NCBI RefSeq assembly: GCF_001038485.1
Contig: NZ_LDUE01000036.1
Location: 62,001-126,000, forward strand
Length of the DNA stretch: 64,000 nucleotides
Direction of reading: 5' to 3'
Source of the DNA: Ornithinibacillus californiensis
Lineage (GTDB): Bacteria > Bacillota > Bacilli > Bacillales > Amphibacillaceae
Positions 32,538 through 41,191 of the stretch are shown in pieces. Under the pieces are notes generated by a model. The model saw only the letters and a program-made list of their open reading frames with translations, made no database searches and was not told the DNA's origin. How positions within the stretch are numbered: the first letter of the stretch is position 1; the number at the start of each line of letters is the position of its first letter. The translations under genes and the position numbers were made by a program.

Positions 32538-33269
32538 ATGTCTGAAGTGAAGTTAATTGCACTCGATATGGATGGGACCTTACTAAATAAGGCTCATGAA
32601 GTTGACGAACGCACAAAAGAAGCAATACGAAGCGCACTAGAAAAAGGTGTGCATGTCGTATTGAGTACTGGTCGTTCGATAGGAACCTGTTACCCAATAG
32701 CAGAAGAACTTGGACTGACATCGTATTTAGTGACTTGTAACGGTGGAGAAGTTTGGACGATGGAAAAGCAACTCCTTGAGCAGCATTTACTAGAAACAGA
32801 GATTGTAGAAAAGATCTGGCATCTCGGAGCTGGACTCGGTATCCACATGTGGATGACCTCAACAGAAGGGTTTTTCATAGGCGAACGCCCTGAAAATCTG
32901 TATGACTATCAATGGTTAAAATTTGGTATGGACTCTGTAGACACCGATAAATTGGATCAAGCTGTAAAAGAGCTATCCTACTTTGCAGACTTAGAAATAA
33001 CCAACTCCTTACCAACCAATATCGAAATTAATCCAAAAGGTGTAAGCAAAGCAAGAGCACTACAAAGAGTATGCAGCGAAATAGGTATCACCATGAAAGA
33101 AGTAATGGCATGCGGCGACAGCCTAAACGACATCAAAATGATCCAAGAAGCAGGCATCGGCGTAGCCATGGGAAACGCACAAGAAGCCATCAAAAAAGTC
33201 GCTAATCATGTTACCGACACAAATGATAACTATGGAGTGGCTAAAGCAATAGAGAAATTTGTGCTGTAA
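32538..33269 (+). CDS. HAD-superfamily phosphatase, Cof type
   Basis: Motif I LIALDMDGTLLN at the N terminus, motif II STGRSIGT, a C2-type cap and motif III/IV MACGDSLNDIKMI with GVAMGNA. These place it among Cof/YidA-like sugar-phosphate or FMN phosphatases. At 243 residues the cap is shorter than in most (about 270). It follows the MFS gene closely. A 52-bp tandem array begins about 20 bases after its stop. Confidence 0.87.
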   Translation: MSEVKLIALDMDGTLLNKAHEVDERTKEAIRSALEKGVHVVLSTGRSIGTCYPIAEELGLTSYLVTCNGGEVWTMEKQLLEQHLLETEIVEKIWHLGAGLGIHMWMTSTEGFFIGERPENLYDYQWLKFGMDSVDTDKLDQAVKELSYFADLEITNSLPTNIEINPKGVSKARALQRVCSEIGITMKEVMACGDSLNDIKMIQEAGIGVAMGNAQEAIKKVANHVTDTNDNYGVAKAIEKFVL

Positions 33270-33291
33270 ATACTTGCGAAGAATAGAGTGT

Positions 33292-33600
33292 CCCTAATCA
33301 TTAAGTTGGTTAGGGATTTTTGCTGAGATTAAGAATAGAGGGCTCCTAATCATTAAGTTGGTTAAGAAATTATGCTGAGATGAAGAATTGAAGGTCCCTA
33401 ATCATTAAGTTGGTTAGGGATTTATGCTGAGATGAAGAATAGAAGGTCCCTAATCATTAAGTTGGTTAGGGATTTTTGCTGAGATTAAGAATAGAGGGTT
33501 CCTAATCATTAAGTTGGTTAGGGATATTTGCTGAGATGAAGAATCGACAGTTTCTAATCATTAACTTAGATAGGAATTTGTTTAAGATAAAGTTTATGCG
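33292..33600. repeat. Tandem array, six units of 52 bp
   Basis: CTAATCATTAAGTTGGTTAG recurs with its C at 33294, 33346, 33398, 33450, 33502 and 33554, exactly 52 bases apart, the last unit decayed. Each unit holds a hairpin CCCTAA..TTAGGG and ends GAATAGA(A/G)GG. No open frame crosses it. The rest of the gap up to 33846 shows only a TATAAT at about 33811 that may serve the ydjO-like gene. Confidence 0.9.
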
Positions 33601-33846
33601 TGGGATGAATTATTCTGCTCAAATTTTTTAGTATTTTACCTGCCCGGAGTGAATGAAAAATTGGAATAACCACTGAGGAAGTTCGCCCCTGTGGATCTAT
33701 ATTGGAAATGAATGGAATGTATACTTACTTCAGACCGAAATTACTAACCAATTTAACTTAATTTTACCAACTAAATCCAAGGTCCCTTTCTTTGTTCCCC
33801 GAAAAAAGGTATAATAGAAATACAACGCCTGAAAGGGGATGCTATC

Positions 33847-34029
33847 ATGTCTTTCTCAAGAGGACCTAAAGAGCCAGTCCCAGAAGTTGAAACAAATGTA
33901 TGGGCATGCACTAGCGAAGAGTGCAATGGCTGGATGAGAGAATCATTTAGCTTTAACGAAGTACCACATTGCCCATTATGCCAAGCAGAAATGGCAACAG
34001 AAGTAAGAGTACTACCTGAAGTAAAGTAA
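33847..34029 (+). CDS. Cold-inducible protein YdjO-like
   Basis: A 60-residue protein with two Cys pairs, WACTSEECNGW and CPLCQAEM, forming a probable zinc ribbon, and the YdjO-like ends MSFSRGPKEPVPE and VRVLPEVK. In B. subtilis YdjO is induced by cold; its function is unclear. AAGGGGATGC lies before the ATG, TATAAT about 35 bases upstream. Single gene with a terminator. Confidence 0.8.
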   Translation: MSFSRGPKEPVPEVETNVWACTSEECNGWMRESFSFNEVPHCPLCQAEMATEVRVLPEVK

Positions 34030-34054
34030 GCACAAAATAACTATAAAGATAAAT

Positions 34055-34086
34055 AAACACTCCCGACTATCGGGAGTGTTTACTTA
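34055..34086 (+). terminator. Terminator
   Basis: AAACACTCCCG/CGGGAGTGTTT hairpin. Confidence 0.85.
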
Positions 34087-34186
34087 TAGTTAAACTAAGA
34101 GATGTAATGCAATTGTTAGAATAATTCACCATGCTAACCGCCTATACATAAATTAGAATAAGAAAATAGTTAAAGGATGTGTCTTT

Positions 34187-35236
34187 TTGCCAAGCAAAAG
34201 AGGTTACTACATCACTGGAAATACAGCAGAAGGAATTGTAAACTTTCTGTCGACGAACACCTCCGATTTTCATCATCATATTATTCTAAAACACCCATCT
34301 CAAACAGTAAAAACAACCGTAATAAAGGAAATCATAAACGAATACGAAGCGAATCATGATGTGGAAGTTTTGTATAGTTCACTAGGCAAAGAATTCCTAG
34401 AAGGTGTCATCATTCGAGACAAAAAAATAGCCGTTATCGACGAAAGAGCTGCTAGTGCTGATTTAAGTGGAGCGATTGAAATAGATCTGTCTCTTTTCAC
34501 GACAGATGATGTTGCCACAATGGATTTCACCCAGGAACAAGAAAAAATCAACGCATATACCCAATTGGCATATGATAATTTTGAAACGGGATTAAAAATA
34601 CATGATGATTTAGAAGCTGTTTACATTAAGGAAATGGACTTTGAAAAGGCCAACCAAATGGCGGAAGAATTTACGGAAACAATTTTAAATGGTGTTCCCA
34701 AACAAAATAAAGAATCTACTGTTTTCCACCGATTATTCGGAACCAATACAAAAGATGGAGTCGTCAATGTCGTTCCGGAAATACTAAGTCAATTATCCAA
34801 GAAATATTTCATTAAAGGCCGTGCTGGCACTGGAAAATCAACATTTATGAAGAAAATCATGGCCGCATGTCAGGAACATGGTTTTGATGTCGAGCTTTAC
34901 CATTGCAGCTTTGACCCGAATAGTATTGACATGGTACTCGTACGAGAATTAGGCTTTTGTATTTTTGACAGTACAGATCCACACGAGTTTTTCCCAGCGG
35001 GACCAGGTGAGGAAATAATTGATATGTACGAGGAAGCAGTTACCCCAGGAACAGATGAAAAGTACGCAGAGGAAATCAATGAACTGAATTCACGTTATAA
35101 ATCTTACATGAAATTAGGGATAGTAAATTTAAAAGAGGCGGGGGAAATTCACCAATCTCTAGAACAACAATTTGTTATTCAACCTAGAGATTTGGAAAAG
35201 ATTAAATCCTTTATCTTAGGGAAGATTATCGAATAA
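34187..35236 (+). CDS. P-loop ATPase of unknown function
   Basis: A 349-residue cytoplasmic protein. The C-terminal half starts with a Walker A loop GRAGTGKSTFMKK near residue 210. The first half also begins NTP-binding-like (GYYITGNTAEGIVNFLS) and contains FLEGVIIRDKKIAVIDERAA, so the protein looks like two related halves of which the second has kept the loop. It fits the conserved Bacillus 'PRK06851' type ATPases, function unknown. TTG start; AAAGG lies about 10 bases upstream. Monocistronic. Confidence 0.75.
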   Translation: MPSKRGYYITGNTAEGIVNFLSTNTSDFHHHIILKHPSQTVKTTVIKEIINEYEANHDVEVLYSSLGKEFLEGVIIRDKKIAVIDERAASADLSGAIEIDLSLFTTDDVATMDFTQEQEKINAYTQLAYDNFETGLKIHDDLEAVYIKEMDFEKANQMAEEFTETILNGVPKQNKESTVFHRLFGTNTKDGVVNVVPEILSQLSKKYFIKGRAGTGKSTFMKKIMAACQEHGFDVELYHCSFDPNSIDMVLVRELGFCIFDSTDPHEFFPAGPGEEIIDMYEEAVTPGTDEKYAEEINELNSRYKSYMKLGIVNLKEAGEIHQSLEQQFVIQPRDLEKIKSFILGKIIE

Positions 35237-35240
35237 TTGT

Positions 35241-35277
35241 AGGTCCTGTGAGTATAATGTTATTCACAGGACTTTTC
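35241..35277 (+). terminator. Terminator
   Basis: GTCCTGTGA/TTCACAGGAC with TTTT, behind the ATPase gene. Confidence 0.85.
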
Positions 35278-35398
35278 GCTTATAAAGAGGAAAATAGAAC
35301 TAATTTGAGTAACAAAACTAAAAATTCACTTGTATTTTCTTGTTATTTCATGTAAAATTAATTAACTGAAAATTATGAAATAATGGGAGGTGGGCAAC

Positions 35399-35836
35399 GT
35401 GATATCTGTAAAGATGCTTAAGCCTTATTACATTAAGGCAGACGATCAGTATGTTCGTATTATTTTAGCGTATCAATACTTTTCCGTAATAATTAATAAA
35501 AAAGTTTATCAGTTTATTCCAGTAGAAGCTAAAGAAATTCGCATCAACCGCAGAACACGCAAGGTCGATAATGTCGGTAGTCGATTTGCTTTTCAAAAAG
35601 GCAAAGAAATTATTTATATGACGATGACTGAACTTATTACACTTCCCGATTTTTTAACCCAATTACACAACATCGCCAAACCGTATTATGATGATATAAA
35701 TGTGCTAGATGAAACGGTGATGGAAAAGAATTTAATAATAGATGAATTAGAGAAAAACAATATAAAACGTTTAATTGATAAAGCACTGGATGAACGAGAC
35801 GAAAAAACGTTTCGCGACCTTGTGAAATTATTATGA
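35399..35836 (+). CDS. IDEAL-domain protein, paralogue 1
   Basis: A 145-residue protein. The body (MLKPYYIKADDQYVRIILAY...VYQFIPVEAKEIRINRRTRK) has no known function. The last 40 residues form an IDEAL domain (IKRLIDKALDERDEKTFRDLVKLL), a short helical module that in Bacilli is found on ComK-, ClpC- or translation-linked adaptors. GTG 35399 follows GGGAGG by 8 bases. It is a tandem duplicate of the gene at 35984. TTGTAT-N17-TAAAAT upstream is a likely sigma-A promoter. Confidence 0.8.
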   Translation: MISVKMLKPYYIKADDQYVRIILAYQYFSVIINKKVYQFIPVEAKEIRINRRTRKVDNVGSRFAFQKGKEIIYMTMTELITLPDFLTQLHNIAKPYYDDINVLDETVMEKNLIIDELEKNNIKRLIDKALDERDEKTFRDLVKLL

Positions 35837-35900
35837 ATCAAAAGGAGCATACCAAATTACCTGATGTTATAGGTTGGTATGCTCCTTTTGATTCATTTTT
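35833..35900 (+). terminator. Strong terminator with 21-bp perfect stem
   Basis: ATGAATCAAAAGGAGCATAC (plus one C) pairs without mismatch with the copy ending at 35896, followed by TTTTTA. The left arm includes the stop codon of the IDEAL gene. Confidence 0.9.
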
Positions 35901-35983
35901 ATATAGATATGTTTTAGAAAAAAGAATATGGGGTACAAAACAAATAACAATTTTTTTACTATGTAGCATTGGGGGAAATAACA

Positions 35984-36418
35984 ATGGTAACTGTAAAGCT
36001 ATTAAAGCCCTATTGTATAAAAGCTGACTTAGAAAATATATATGTTCTTTTAGATGAAGAACTTTTTACTATTTCTATACAAAATGAGATGTATCAGTTT
36101 GTACCTGAAAAGTCTAAGGAGTTTATTATTAATCGTAGAACGAAGAAGATAGAAAATCTGGATGCGACGTTTGCGTTTAAGAAAGAGGATAAGTTATTTT
36201 ATCTATCGATGAGTGAATTAATCAATATTCCAGACTTCTTAATCAAGCTATATTTTATTACGAAACCACATATTGACTACAAGCCAGAGGAAAACATGAA
36301 TGATGATGTTGATGTCATTATGGATGAACTTGTCCAAGGTAATATTAAACGACTCATTGACAAAGCATTAGATGAACGAAATGAAGAAGCTTTTTATGAC
36401 TTGATTACTATGTTATAA
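35984..36418 (+). CDS. IDEAL-domain protein, paralogue 2
   Basis: 144 residues, aligned along its whole length with the gene at 35399 (VKLLKPYCIKADLENIYVLL, VPEKSKEFIINRRTKKIENLDATFAF) and ending in the IDEAL module NIKRLIDKALDERNEEAFYDLITML. ATG 35984 has GGGGGAAA upstream. The strong terminator between the copies means it has its own promoter. The proteins have diverged to roughly half identity by eye, so the duplication is not recent. Confidence 0.8.
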   Translation: MVTVKLLKPYCIKADLENIYVLLDEELFTISIQNEMYQFVPEKSKEFIINRRTKKIENLDATFAFKKEDKLFYLSMSELINIPDFLIKLYFITKPHIDYKPEENMNDDVDVIMDELVQGNIKRLIDKALDERNEEAFYDLITML

Positions 36419-36423
36419 CAGGA

Positions 36424-36452
36424 GCAGCCTATTGGATGGCTGCTTTTTGTAA
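36424..36452 (+). terminator. Terminator
   Basis: AGCAGCC/GGCTGCT followed by TTTT behind the second IDEAL gene. Confidence 0.75.
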
Positions 36453-36477
36453 TTTTTGATAGGTCTTCTACCATGAA

Positions 36478-36510
36478 AATAGCACCCTAATTTAAGTTAG
36501 AGTGCTATTA
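36478..36510 (-). terminator. Terminator of the PBP gene
   Basis: AATAGCACTCTAAC/TTAGGGTGCTAT on the minus strand, directly after the convergent penicillin-binding protein. Confidence 0.7.
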
Positions 36511-36515
36511 CGTTA

Positions 36516-38537
36516 TTATTTTTTAATCTCTTCTAAAACTTCCGTTACTTTTTGTACAACTAATCCACTAGCACCAATGTCTTGAACTTTTTCCATCATC
36601 ATCGCAATGATAATGTCTTGTTCATTAGTTGGATAACCGACGAACCAACCATTTTGTTCGCCATCTTCCTCATCCAGTGTTAATTTCAATTCAGCAGTAC
36701 CTGTTTTCCCAGAAATAGGGAAAGAAGAATTTTTGGCATAGCTTGCAGTTCCGTTAGTAACTACGTTGCGTAAAGTTTCCTGAAGTATACCGGCCTGTTC
36801 TGTTGTAACTAGCTCTTCTTTCCAGACTTGAGATAATTCGTTTTCTAATAGAATAACTGGTTTATACATGACGCCGTTATTCAAGATGGCCGAATACATA
36901 GAAGCTAAGTGAAGTGCACTTACTTCAATTTCCCCTTGGCCGTAGCTTGTATTTGCTAGTAGGACTTCATCATTTAAATCTCCGGTTGATGAGATGGATG
37001 ACGTAGCAATAGGGACTTCTAATGGCAACTCTTCACCTAATCCGAATTGTTGAAGCCCAGTTGTAAAAGCAACCCCGCCCATGTCAACCGTCTTCTTGGC
37101 AAAGTATATATTGTCTGAAAGAGTCATAGCTGTCATTAAGTTAACTGGGTTAGCTTCTGACACGCGGGTAACTTCATAATTTCCCCAACTTTCGCCTTTC
37201 CCCCAAGAAAGACCAGTAATTTCCAGTTCTTCCTCTGGTGTAATGGTGCCGTTATTTAATCCAATTGCAGCTGTAATAGGCTTTATAACGGAACCTGGAG
37301 CGTAGGTTGCACTAAATCGATTAAATAATGGTTGATCTGGATTATTTTGCAACGCATCCCATTCCGTCTGTGATATTCCATAAACCATTTTATTAGGATC
37401 AAAGGATGGACTGCTCACAAGTGCAAGCGTTTCTCCAGTTTTTGGATGAATAGCAGCTGCTGTTCCAGGTGCATTCTCTAAGGAGTTATAAATCTTTTCC
37501 TGTATGTTAATATCTATAGTTGTTTGTATCGATTTCCCATTTTGTACAGGCTTTTCTGCTAAGGTAATGTCATCGTTACCTTCTTTTGTCGTATATATTT
37601 TTATACCTTTTTCGCCTTTAAGTTCACTTTCGAAAAATCGTTCTAATCCGGTTTTGCCTATTGTATCATTTGCAGTATAGCGGGTAGAATCTTGACCTTC
37701 TAATTCTTCAGCAGTTATTTTCCCTACATACCCAACTAAGTGAGCTGCAGCTTCTCCAAGTGGATAAATCCGTCCTGTTGTCTTTTGTGTCATTACACCT
37801 TCAACTTGCCAAAGTTGATCCAATAGCTCCTGATTTGATTCTGGTATCTGCTTTCCTACAGGTACAAATAAATCAGGTTTTACCCAGCTAGCAGATAGTG
37901 CCTTATCAATGGACTCAACAGAAATATTTAGTAGCATAGCAAGCTCCTCTTTGCTAGCCTCTGGATTATCTCCTAATTTACCTGGTACAACACCAACTTC
38001 AAGAACTGTGCCATTTAAAGCAAGTGGAAGTCTGTTTCGGTCAAGAATATCTCCACGTCTTGGTTCAGTTACAGAGATTCTAATTTCCCCACCATCTTTA
38101 ATTTCAGGGAAGATAAATCCTGGGTCCCACTCGAGAAACCAATTTTTCTCTTCCTCTTCACCAATTTGTTTTAGCGTAACTTCATAATTGAATTCTATCG
38201 GACCAGCCATTGTCATCATATTACCCACAAATGGTAACGTTGCAATACCTTCTTCCAAAGCAGTCTCAATTTGTTCCTCCGAGAGTTTCTCATAAGATAG
38301 TTGGACTTCTGTAATATCTAAATCACTATATATTTTTTCATAGCGGTCTATGTATTGGTCTGTAGGATACGCTTCCTTAGATTCTTCGGTGAGCATCTCG
38401 TACATTTGCGTGAAATTTTGTTCCTCCCAAAGCTTAAAATAATCATCTAGTCGCTCATGTGGTGTTACTTCTTCTTCGGAACACCCTGCCAAAATTAGTA
38501 TGAATATTGATGTGAAGATAATGAAAATGCGTTTCAT
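36516..38537 (-). CDS. Class B penicillin-binding protein, PBP3/MecA-like lipoprotein
   Basis: Peptidoglycan transpeptidase, 673 residues. The N terminus is a signal peptide with lipobox LAGC, followed by an NTF2-like MecA N-terminal domain (about residues 25-140, HERLDDYFKLWEEQNFTQMY), a PBP dimer domain (RRGDILDRNRLPLALNG) and the transpeptidase domain. Active-site motifs are present: SVIK in YAPGSVIKPI (near residue 410), SDN in TLSDNIYF and KTGT in ISGKTGTAEL. The architecture matches B. subtilis PbpC (PBP3), which has low beta-lactam affinity and can substitute for other transpeptidases. Single gene on the minus strand. Confidence 0.9.
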   Translation of the reverse strand: MKRIFIIFTSIFILILAGCSEEEVTPHERLDDYFKLWEEQNFTQMYEMLTEESKEAYPTDQYIDRYEKIYSDLDITEVQLSYEKLSEEQIETALEEGIATLPFVGNMMTMAGPIEFNYEVTLKQIGEEEEKNWFLEWDPGFIFPEIKDGGEIRISVTEPRRGDILDRNRLPLALNGTVLEVGVVPGKLGDNPEASKEELAMLLNISVESIDKALSASWVKPDLFVPVGKQIPESNQELLDQLWQVEGVMTQKTTGRIYPLGEAAAHLVGYVGKITAEELEGQDSTRYTANDTIGKTGLERFFESELKGEKGIKIYTTKEGNDDITLAEKPVQNGKSIQTTIDINIQEKIYNSLENAPGTAAAIHPKTGETLALVSSPSFDPNKMVYGISQTEWDALQNNPDQPLFNRFSATYAPGSVIKPITAAIGLNNGTITPEEELEITGLSWGKGESWGNYEVTRVSEANPVNLMTAMTLSDNIYFAKKTVDMGGVAFTTGLQQFGLGEELPLEVPIATSSISSTGDLNDEVLLANTSYGQGEIEVSALHLASMYSAILNNGVMYKPVILLENELSQVWKEELVTTEQAGILQETLRNVVTNGTASYAKNSSFPISGKTGTAELKLTLDEEDGEQNGWFVGYPTNEQDIIIAMMMEKVQDIGASGLVVQKVTEVLEEIKK

Positions 38538-38601
38538 AACTTTTCCCCCTTGTTTAAACGAATTTTCTCTCTTTTTTCATTATAACATCTATAAAAAGGA
38601 A

Positions 38602-38632
38602 ATAGTCACCCGATTGCATCAGGTGACTATTG
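38602..38632 (-). terminator. Terminator of the LCP gene
   Basis: AATAGTCACC/GGTGACTATT perfect stem. Confidence 0.8.
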
Positions 38633-38634
38633 TA

Positions 38635-39579
38635 CTATCTTGCTTCCATATGATTGTTTATCTCCGTTGAAATTCGAGTGAATTCTGACTCCGGTACAAT
38701 ATAGTACCAAATACCACCTAGAATTTGTCCGCTACCGGATATTTCCATTGTTTCAATATTAGCTCTGGTACCTAAATAATTGGAGAATAGGTTTTGCGTG
38801 TTTTTCATTTGAAGGTCTGTGTTAACATTGTTCCCTAGAATATCGAGAATCTCTCCAACCTTTGTAATACTAGAAAAACTTGCAGCCTCATTCATCGCAG
38901 CCGTGATAACAGCTCGTTGCCTTTCGTTACGACCCATATCTCCTCTAGGATCCCCTTTACGCATCCGGATGTATGCAAGTGCTTCCTTACCGTTTAAATG
39001 AATATCTCCTTCTTCAAAATGAATTCCATCTTGTGTGAAATCTCGATTATTATTAACGGTAACACCACCTAAGGAATCCACCCCTAGTTCAAAGCCTTCC
39101 ATATTTACTTTTCCATAAAAGTGAACTGGAATATCAAATGCTTCCTCTACCGTTTGAACGGACAATTCAACCCCACCAAAAGCATAAGCATGATTGATTT
39201 TATCCATATTTCTACCAGGGATGTTCACGTAAGTATCTCTAGGAATACTGAGCATTTTCATTGAATTGGTATTAGGATTTAATGACATAAGAATCATCGT
39301 ATCAGAGCGTCCTTTGTCACCATCGCGCTCATCTACCCCTAATAATAGTACATTTATCGATTTTTTTTCGGAAAAAATATCTTGAATTTCTTTCTGTCTT
39401 TCCGGATCCTTATCTCTATCTAGTGGCTCGTGCATCGTGTCAACCGTGTCATGAATTTTGTCCCAAACATACCAAGCATAGCCACCACCTAGTAATAGTA
39501 GGAAAAGGAGTATTCCCCCAACCCAATAAGGCCATTTTCTTTTGTTCTTTTTCTTATATTCCACTCTAGATTCTGCCAA
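38635..39579 (-). CDS. LytR-CpsA-Psr (LCP) family cell-wall ligase
   Basis: Attaches anionic polymers such as teichoic acid to peptidoglycan at the outer membrane face. A basic N terminus (KKKNKRKWP) precedes one membrane helix (YWVGGILLFLLLLGGGYAW). The LCP domain has INVLLLGVDERDGDKGRSDTM, LSIPRDTYVNIPG, INHAYAFGG and YIRMRKGDPRGDMGRNERQR, including the Arg/Asp residues that hold the polyprenyl pyrophosphate. TTG 39579 follows GAGGAG by 7 bases. It is close to TagU/LytR of B. subtilis, which lies near degS there too. Confidence 0.9.
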   Translation of the reverse strand: MAESRVEYKKKNKRKWPYWVGGILLFLLLLGGGYAWYVWDKIHDTVDTMHEPLDRDKDPERQKEIQDIFSEKKSINVLLLGVDERDGDKGRSDTMILMSLNPNTNSMKMLSIPRDTYVNIPGRNMDKINHAYAFGGVELSVQTVEEAFDIPVHFYGKVNMEGFELGVDSLGGVTVNNNRDFTQDGIHFEEGDIHLNGKEALAYIRMRKGDPRGDMGRNERQRAVITAAMNEAASFSSITKVGEILDILGNNVNTDLQMKNTQNLFSNYLGTRANIETMEISGSGQILGGIWYYIVPESEFTRISTEINNHMEAR

Positions 39580-39659
39580 TTTAATTCTCCTCAATTTGTC
39601 AACTATTGGAAATATTATATCCAGTCTTGTCGCAATAGTCTATTGCAAACTGCGATATC

Positions 39660-40259
39660 TTACTTATTATAGTTTGTGACAGGAGTGGCAGTAATTATGT
39701 ATCGGTCTGGAGCATCGCCAATAAAATTGAACGGATAGCATGTCGTAAGGGTTAAAACTTCATTTGGTGAAGTAGTTTTGATAACAGTACGATCATCTGC
39801 ACTTACGATGTATGTGTCAATAATCTCATAAGTGAATTCACCATATGATAATCTAACCGTTAAAATATCTCCTAGTTCTAATTCACCCATTCTGCGGAAA
39901 ACCGTTTCCCGATGCCCTGATAGAACAATTTGATCCTTTTGTAGAGGATAAGCTGTTCCTTTATAGTGTCCAACACCTTTAGCTAACTCATCCGGATCGG
40001 TTCCTTCTACTATAGGAAGATCGGCTTCTAGTTTTGGGATGTGGAGGATTCCGACGGTTTCTCCAGTATCGGGAGAGAAATCATTAGGGAATCTGGCTTT
40101 TGTGTTAGTTTCAACTTGTTGTAAAGTAGAAAGATTAATTATCTCTCTTGCCTCGGTTATTGCTAAGCTTTGCTTGTGATTTGTTGAAAAAAGTTGATAA
40201 ACACCAAAACTAATAAATATAAATCCCGATATTATTATAAGAAAGGCGACTTTTTTCAT
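39660..40259 (-). CDS. Class D-like sortase
   Basis: A membrane-anchored transpeptidase of 199 residues. One N-terminal helix (VAFLIIISGFIFISFGVYQLF) is followed by a sortase barrel with VGILHIPKLEADLPIVEG and the three catalytic residues: His in LSGHRETVFRR, Cys in TLTTCYPFNF and Arg in DAPDRYIIT. The start MKKVAFLI lies 7-8 bases after GAGGAG. No LPxTG-type substrate gene is adjacent. The Bacillus relative YhcS works with YhcR-like surface proteins. Confidence 0.85.
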   Translation of the reverse strand: MKKVAFLIIISGFIFISFGVYQLFSTNHKQSLAITEAREIINLSTLQQVETNTKARFPNDFSPDTGETVGILHIPKLEADLPIVEGTDPDELAKGVGHYKGTAYPLQKDQIVLSGHRETVFRRMGELELGDILTVRLSYGEFTYEIIDTYIVSADDRTVIKTTSPNEVLTLTTCYPFNFIGDAPDRYIITATPVTNYNK

Positions 40260-40487
40260 AGGCATTCTCCTCATTAGTAAAATTATAAAATATTGTAAAT
40301 TAGTTAACAACTTTTACATATAAATAATAAGAATTATTAATAGTCATCGTATAGAAGAGTTTCTCCTTAAACACAGGACAAAAACTTTTGTAAGTTTCTT
40401 ACAAAACTAGTTACAATCTGACAAAACAAGACACCCAAAAGGCACTAGTTCTTTAGTATAATAGTCTTAGAATAATATTCCATCTAT

Positions 40488-40562
40488 TAAAGGCAAACCC
40501 ATTGAGAAGTGGGGACGCAAAGTCACAGGTCCAATTCCGGATGGCTGGATTGCATAGATAAC
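40488..40562 (+). ncRNA. Cyclic-di-GMP-I (GEMM) riboswitch, sinI-sinR
   Basis: AAAGGCAAACCCATT, AGTGGGGACGCAAAGTCA, CAGGTCCAATTCC and GGATGGCTGGATTGC match the GEMM-I consensus; TATAAT lies 31 bases upstream. No U-run terminator follows. A CATAGataaCTATG hairpin directly before the GGGGGATGGGG translation signal suggests control of translation initiation. Confidence 0.85.
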
Positions 40563-40578
40563 TATGGGGGATGGGGAT

Positions 40579-40707
40579 TTGAATAGTGTGGAAAAAGTAA
40601 CCGGTTTAGACTATGAGTGGATCTTGTTAGTGAAGGAGGCAAAAAACCAGGGGATGACCGTAGAAGAAATTCGACTATTTCTTATCGAAGCGAAACGTTA
40701 TACATAA
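40579..40707 (+). CDS. sinI: SinI-like antirepressor
   Basis: A 42-residue protein consisting of a single SinI helix-hairpin domain: LDYEWILLVKEAKNQGMTVEEIRLFLIEAKRY, matching B. subtilis SinI (LDQEWVELMVEAKEANISPEEIRKYL). It should bind SinR and block its DNA binding, releasing biofilm genes. TTG 40579 has GGGGG 8 bases upstream; in-frame ATG 40564 and GTG 40588 are alternatives. sinR follows 82 bases downstream with its own TATAAT, the same two-promoter layout as in B. subtilis. The leader is a c-di-GMP riboswitch. Confidence 0.82.
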   Translation: MNSVEKVTGLDYEWILLVKEAKNQGMTVEEIRLFLIEAKRYT

Positions 40708-40789
40708 TACTTTTTTCGTATTTTTGTACTATATATAGAACTACTCACCTGTATTGTGGTATAATCTAGCTTGAAAGAGGTGAGTCGAC

Positions 40790-41116
40790 TTGATCGGAGA
40801 AAAAATTAAACAACTACGTAAAGAGAAGAAAATGTCTATTTCTGAACTCGCGGAAAAAGCGAATGTTGCTAAGTCTTACTTAAGTTCAATCGAACGTAAC
40901 CTCCAGTCCAATCCATCAATCCAGTTTATCGAGAAAATTAGCGCAGTTCTAGGTGTCTCTGTTAATGAATTAATAAATACGAATGACTCTGTTGAACTTG
41001 AAGATTTAGATGGTGAATGGCTTAACATCGTCAAGGAAGCTATGGAGTCAGGTGTTTCCAAAGAAGAGTTTAAGAACTTTCTAGAATTTAATAAATGGAG
41101 AAAGAACCAAAACTAG
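40790..41116 (+). CDS. sinR: SinR master biofilm/motility regulator
   Basis: 108 residues: an N-terminal XRE-type HTH (IGEKIKQLRKEKKMSISELAEKANVAKSYLSSIERN) and a C-terminal SinI/SinR dimerisation domain (LDGEWLNIVKEAMESGVSKEEFKNFLEFNKWRKNQ). In B. subtilis SinR represses matrix genes and favours motility. TTG start, with AGAGGTGAG upstream. A CTCACCT..AGGTGAG inverted repeat brackets its promoter (TATAATC at about 40757). Confidence 0.9.
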   Translation: MIGEKIKQLRKEKKMSISELAEKANVAKSYLSSIERNLQSNPSIQFIEKISAVLGVSVNELINTNDSVELEDLDGEWLNIVKEAMESGVSKEEFKNFLEFNKWRKNQN

Positions 41117-41148
41117 AACCGTGGGTTAGTAGACTACGGTTTTTTACT
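41117..41148 (+). terminator. Terminator of sinR
   Basis: AACCGT..ACGGTT stem followed by TTTTTAC. Confidence 0.7.
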
Positions 41149-41191
41149 TTTAGAGTAATATATGAAAAAAACGGATAAGTATGGTGAAATT

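Noticed and set aside
33601-33846. Additional small gene before the ydjO-like gene
   Set aside because: No frame with a start, ribosome site and reasonable length; only a likely promoter is visible.
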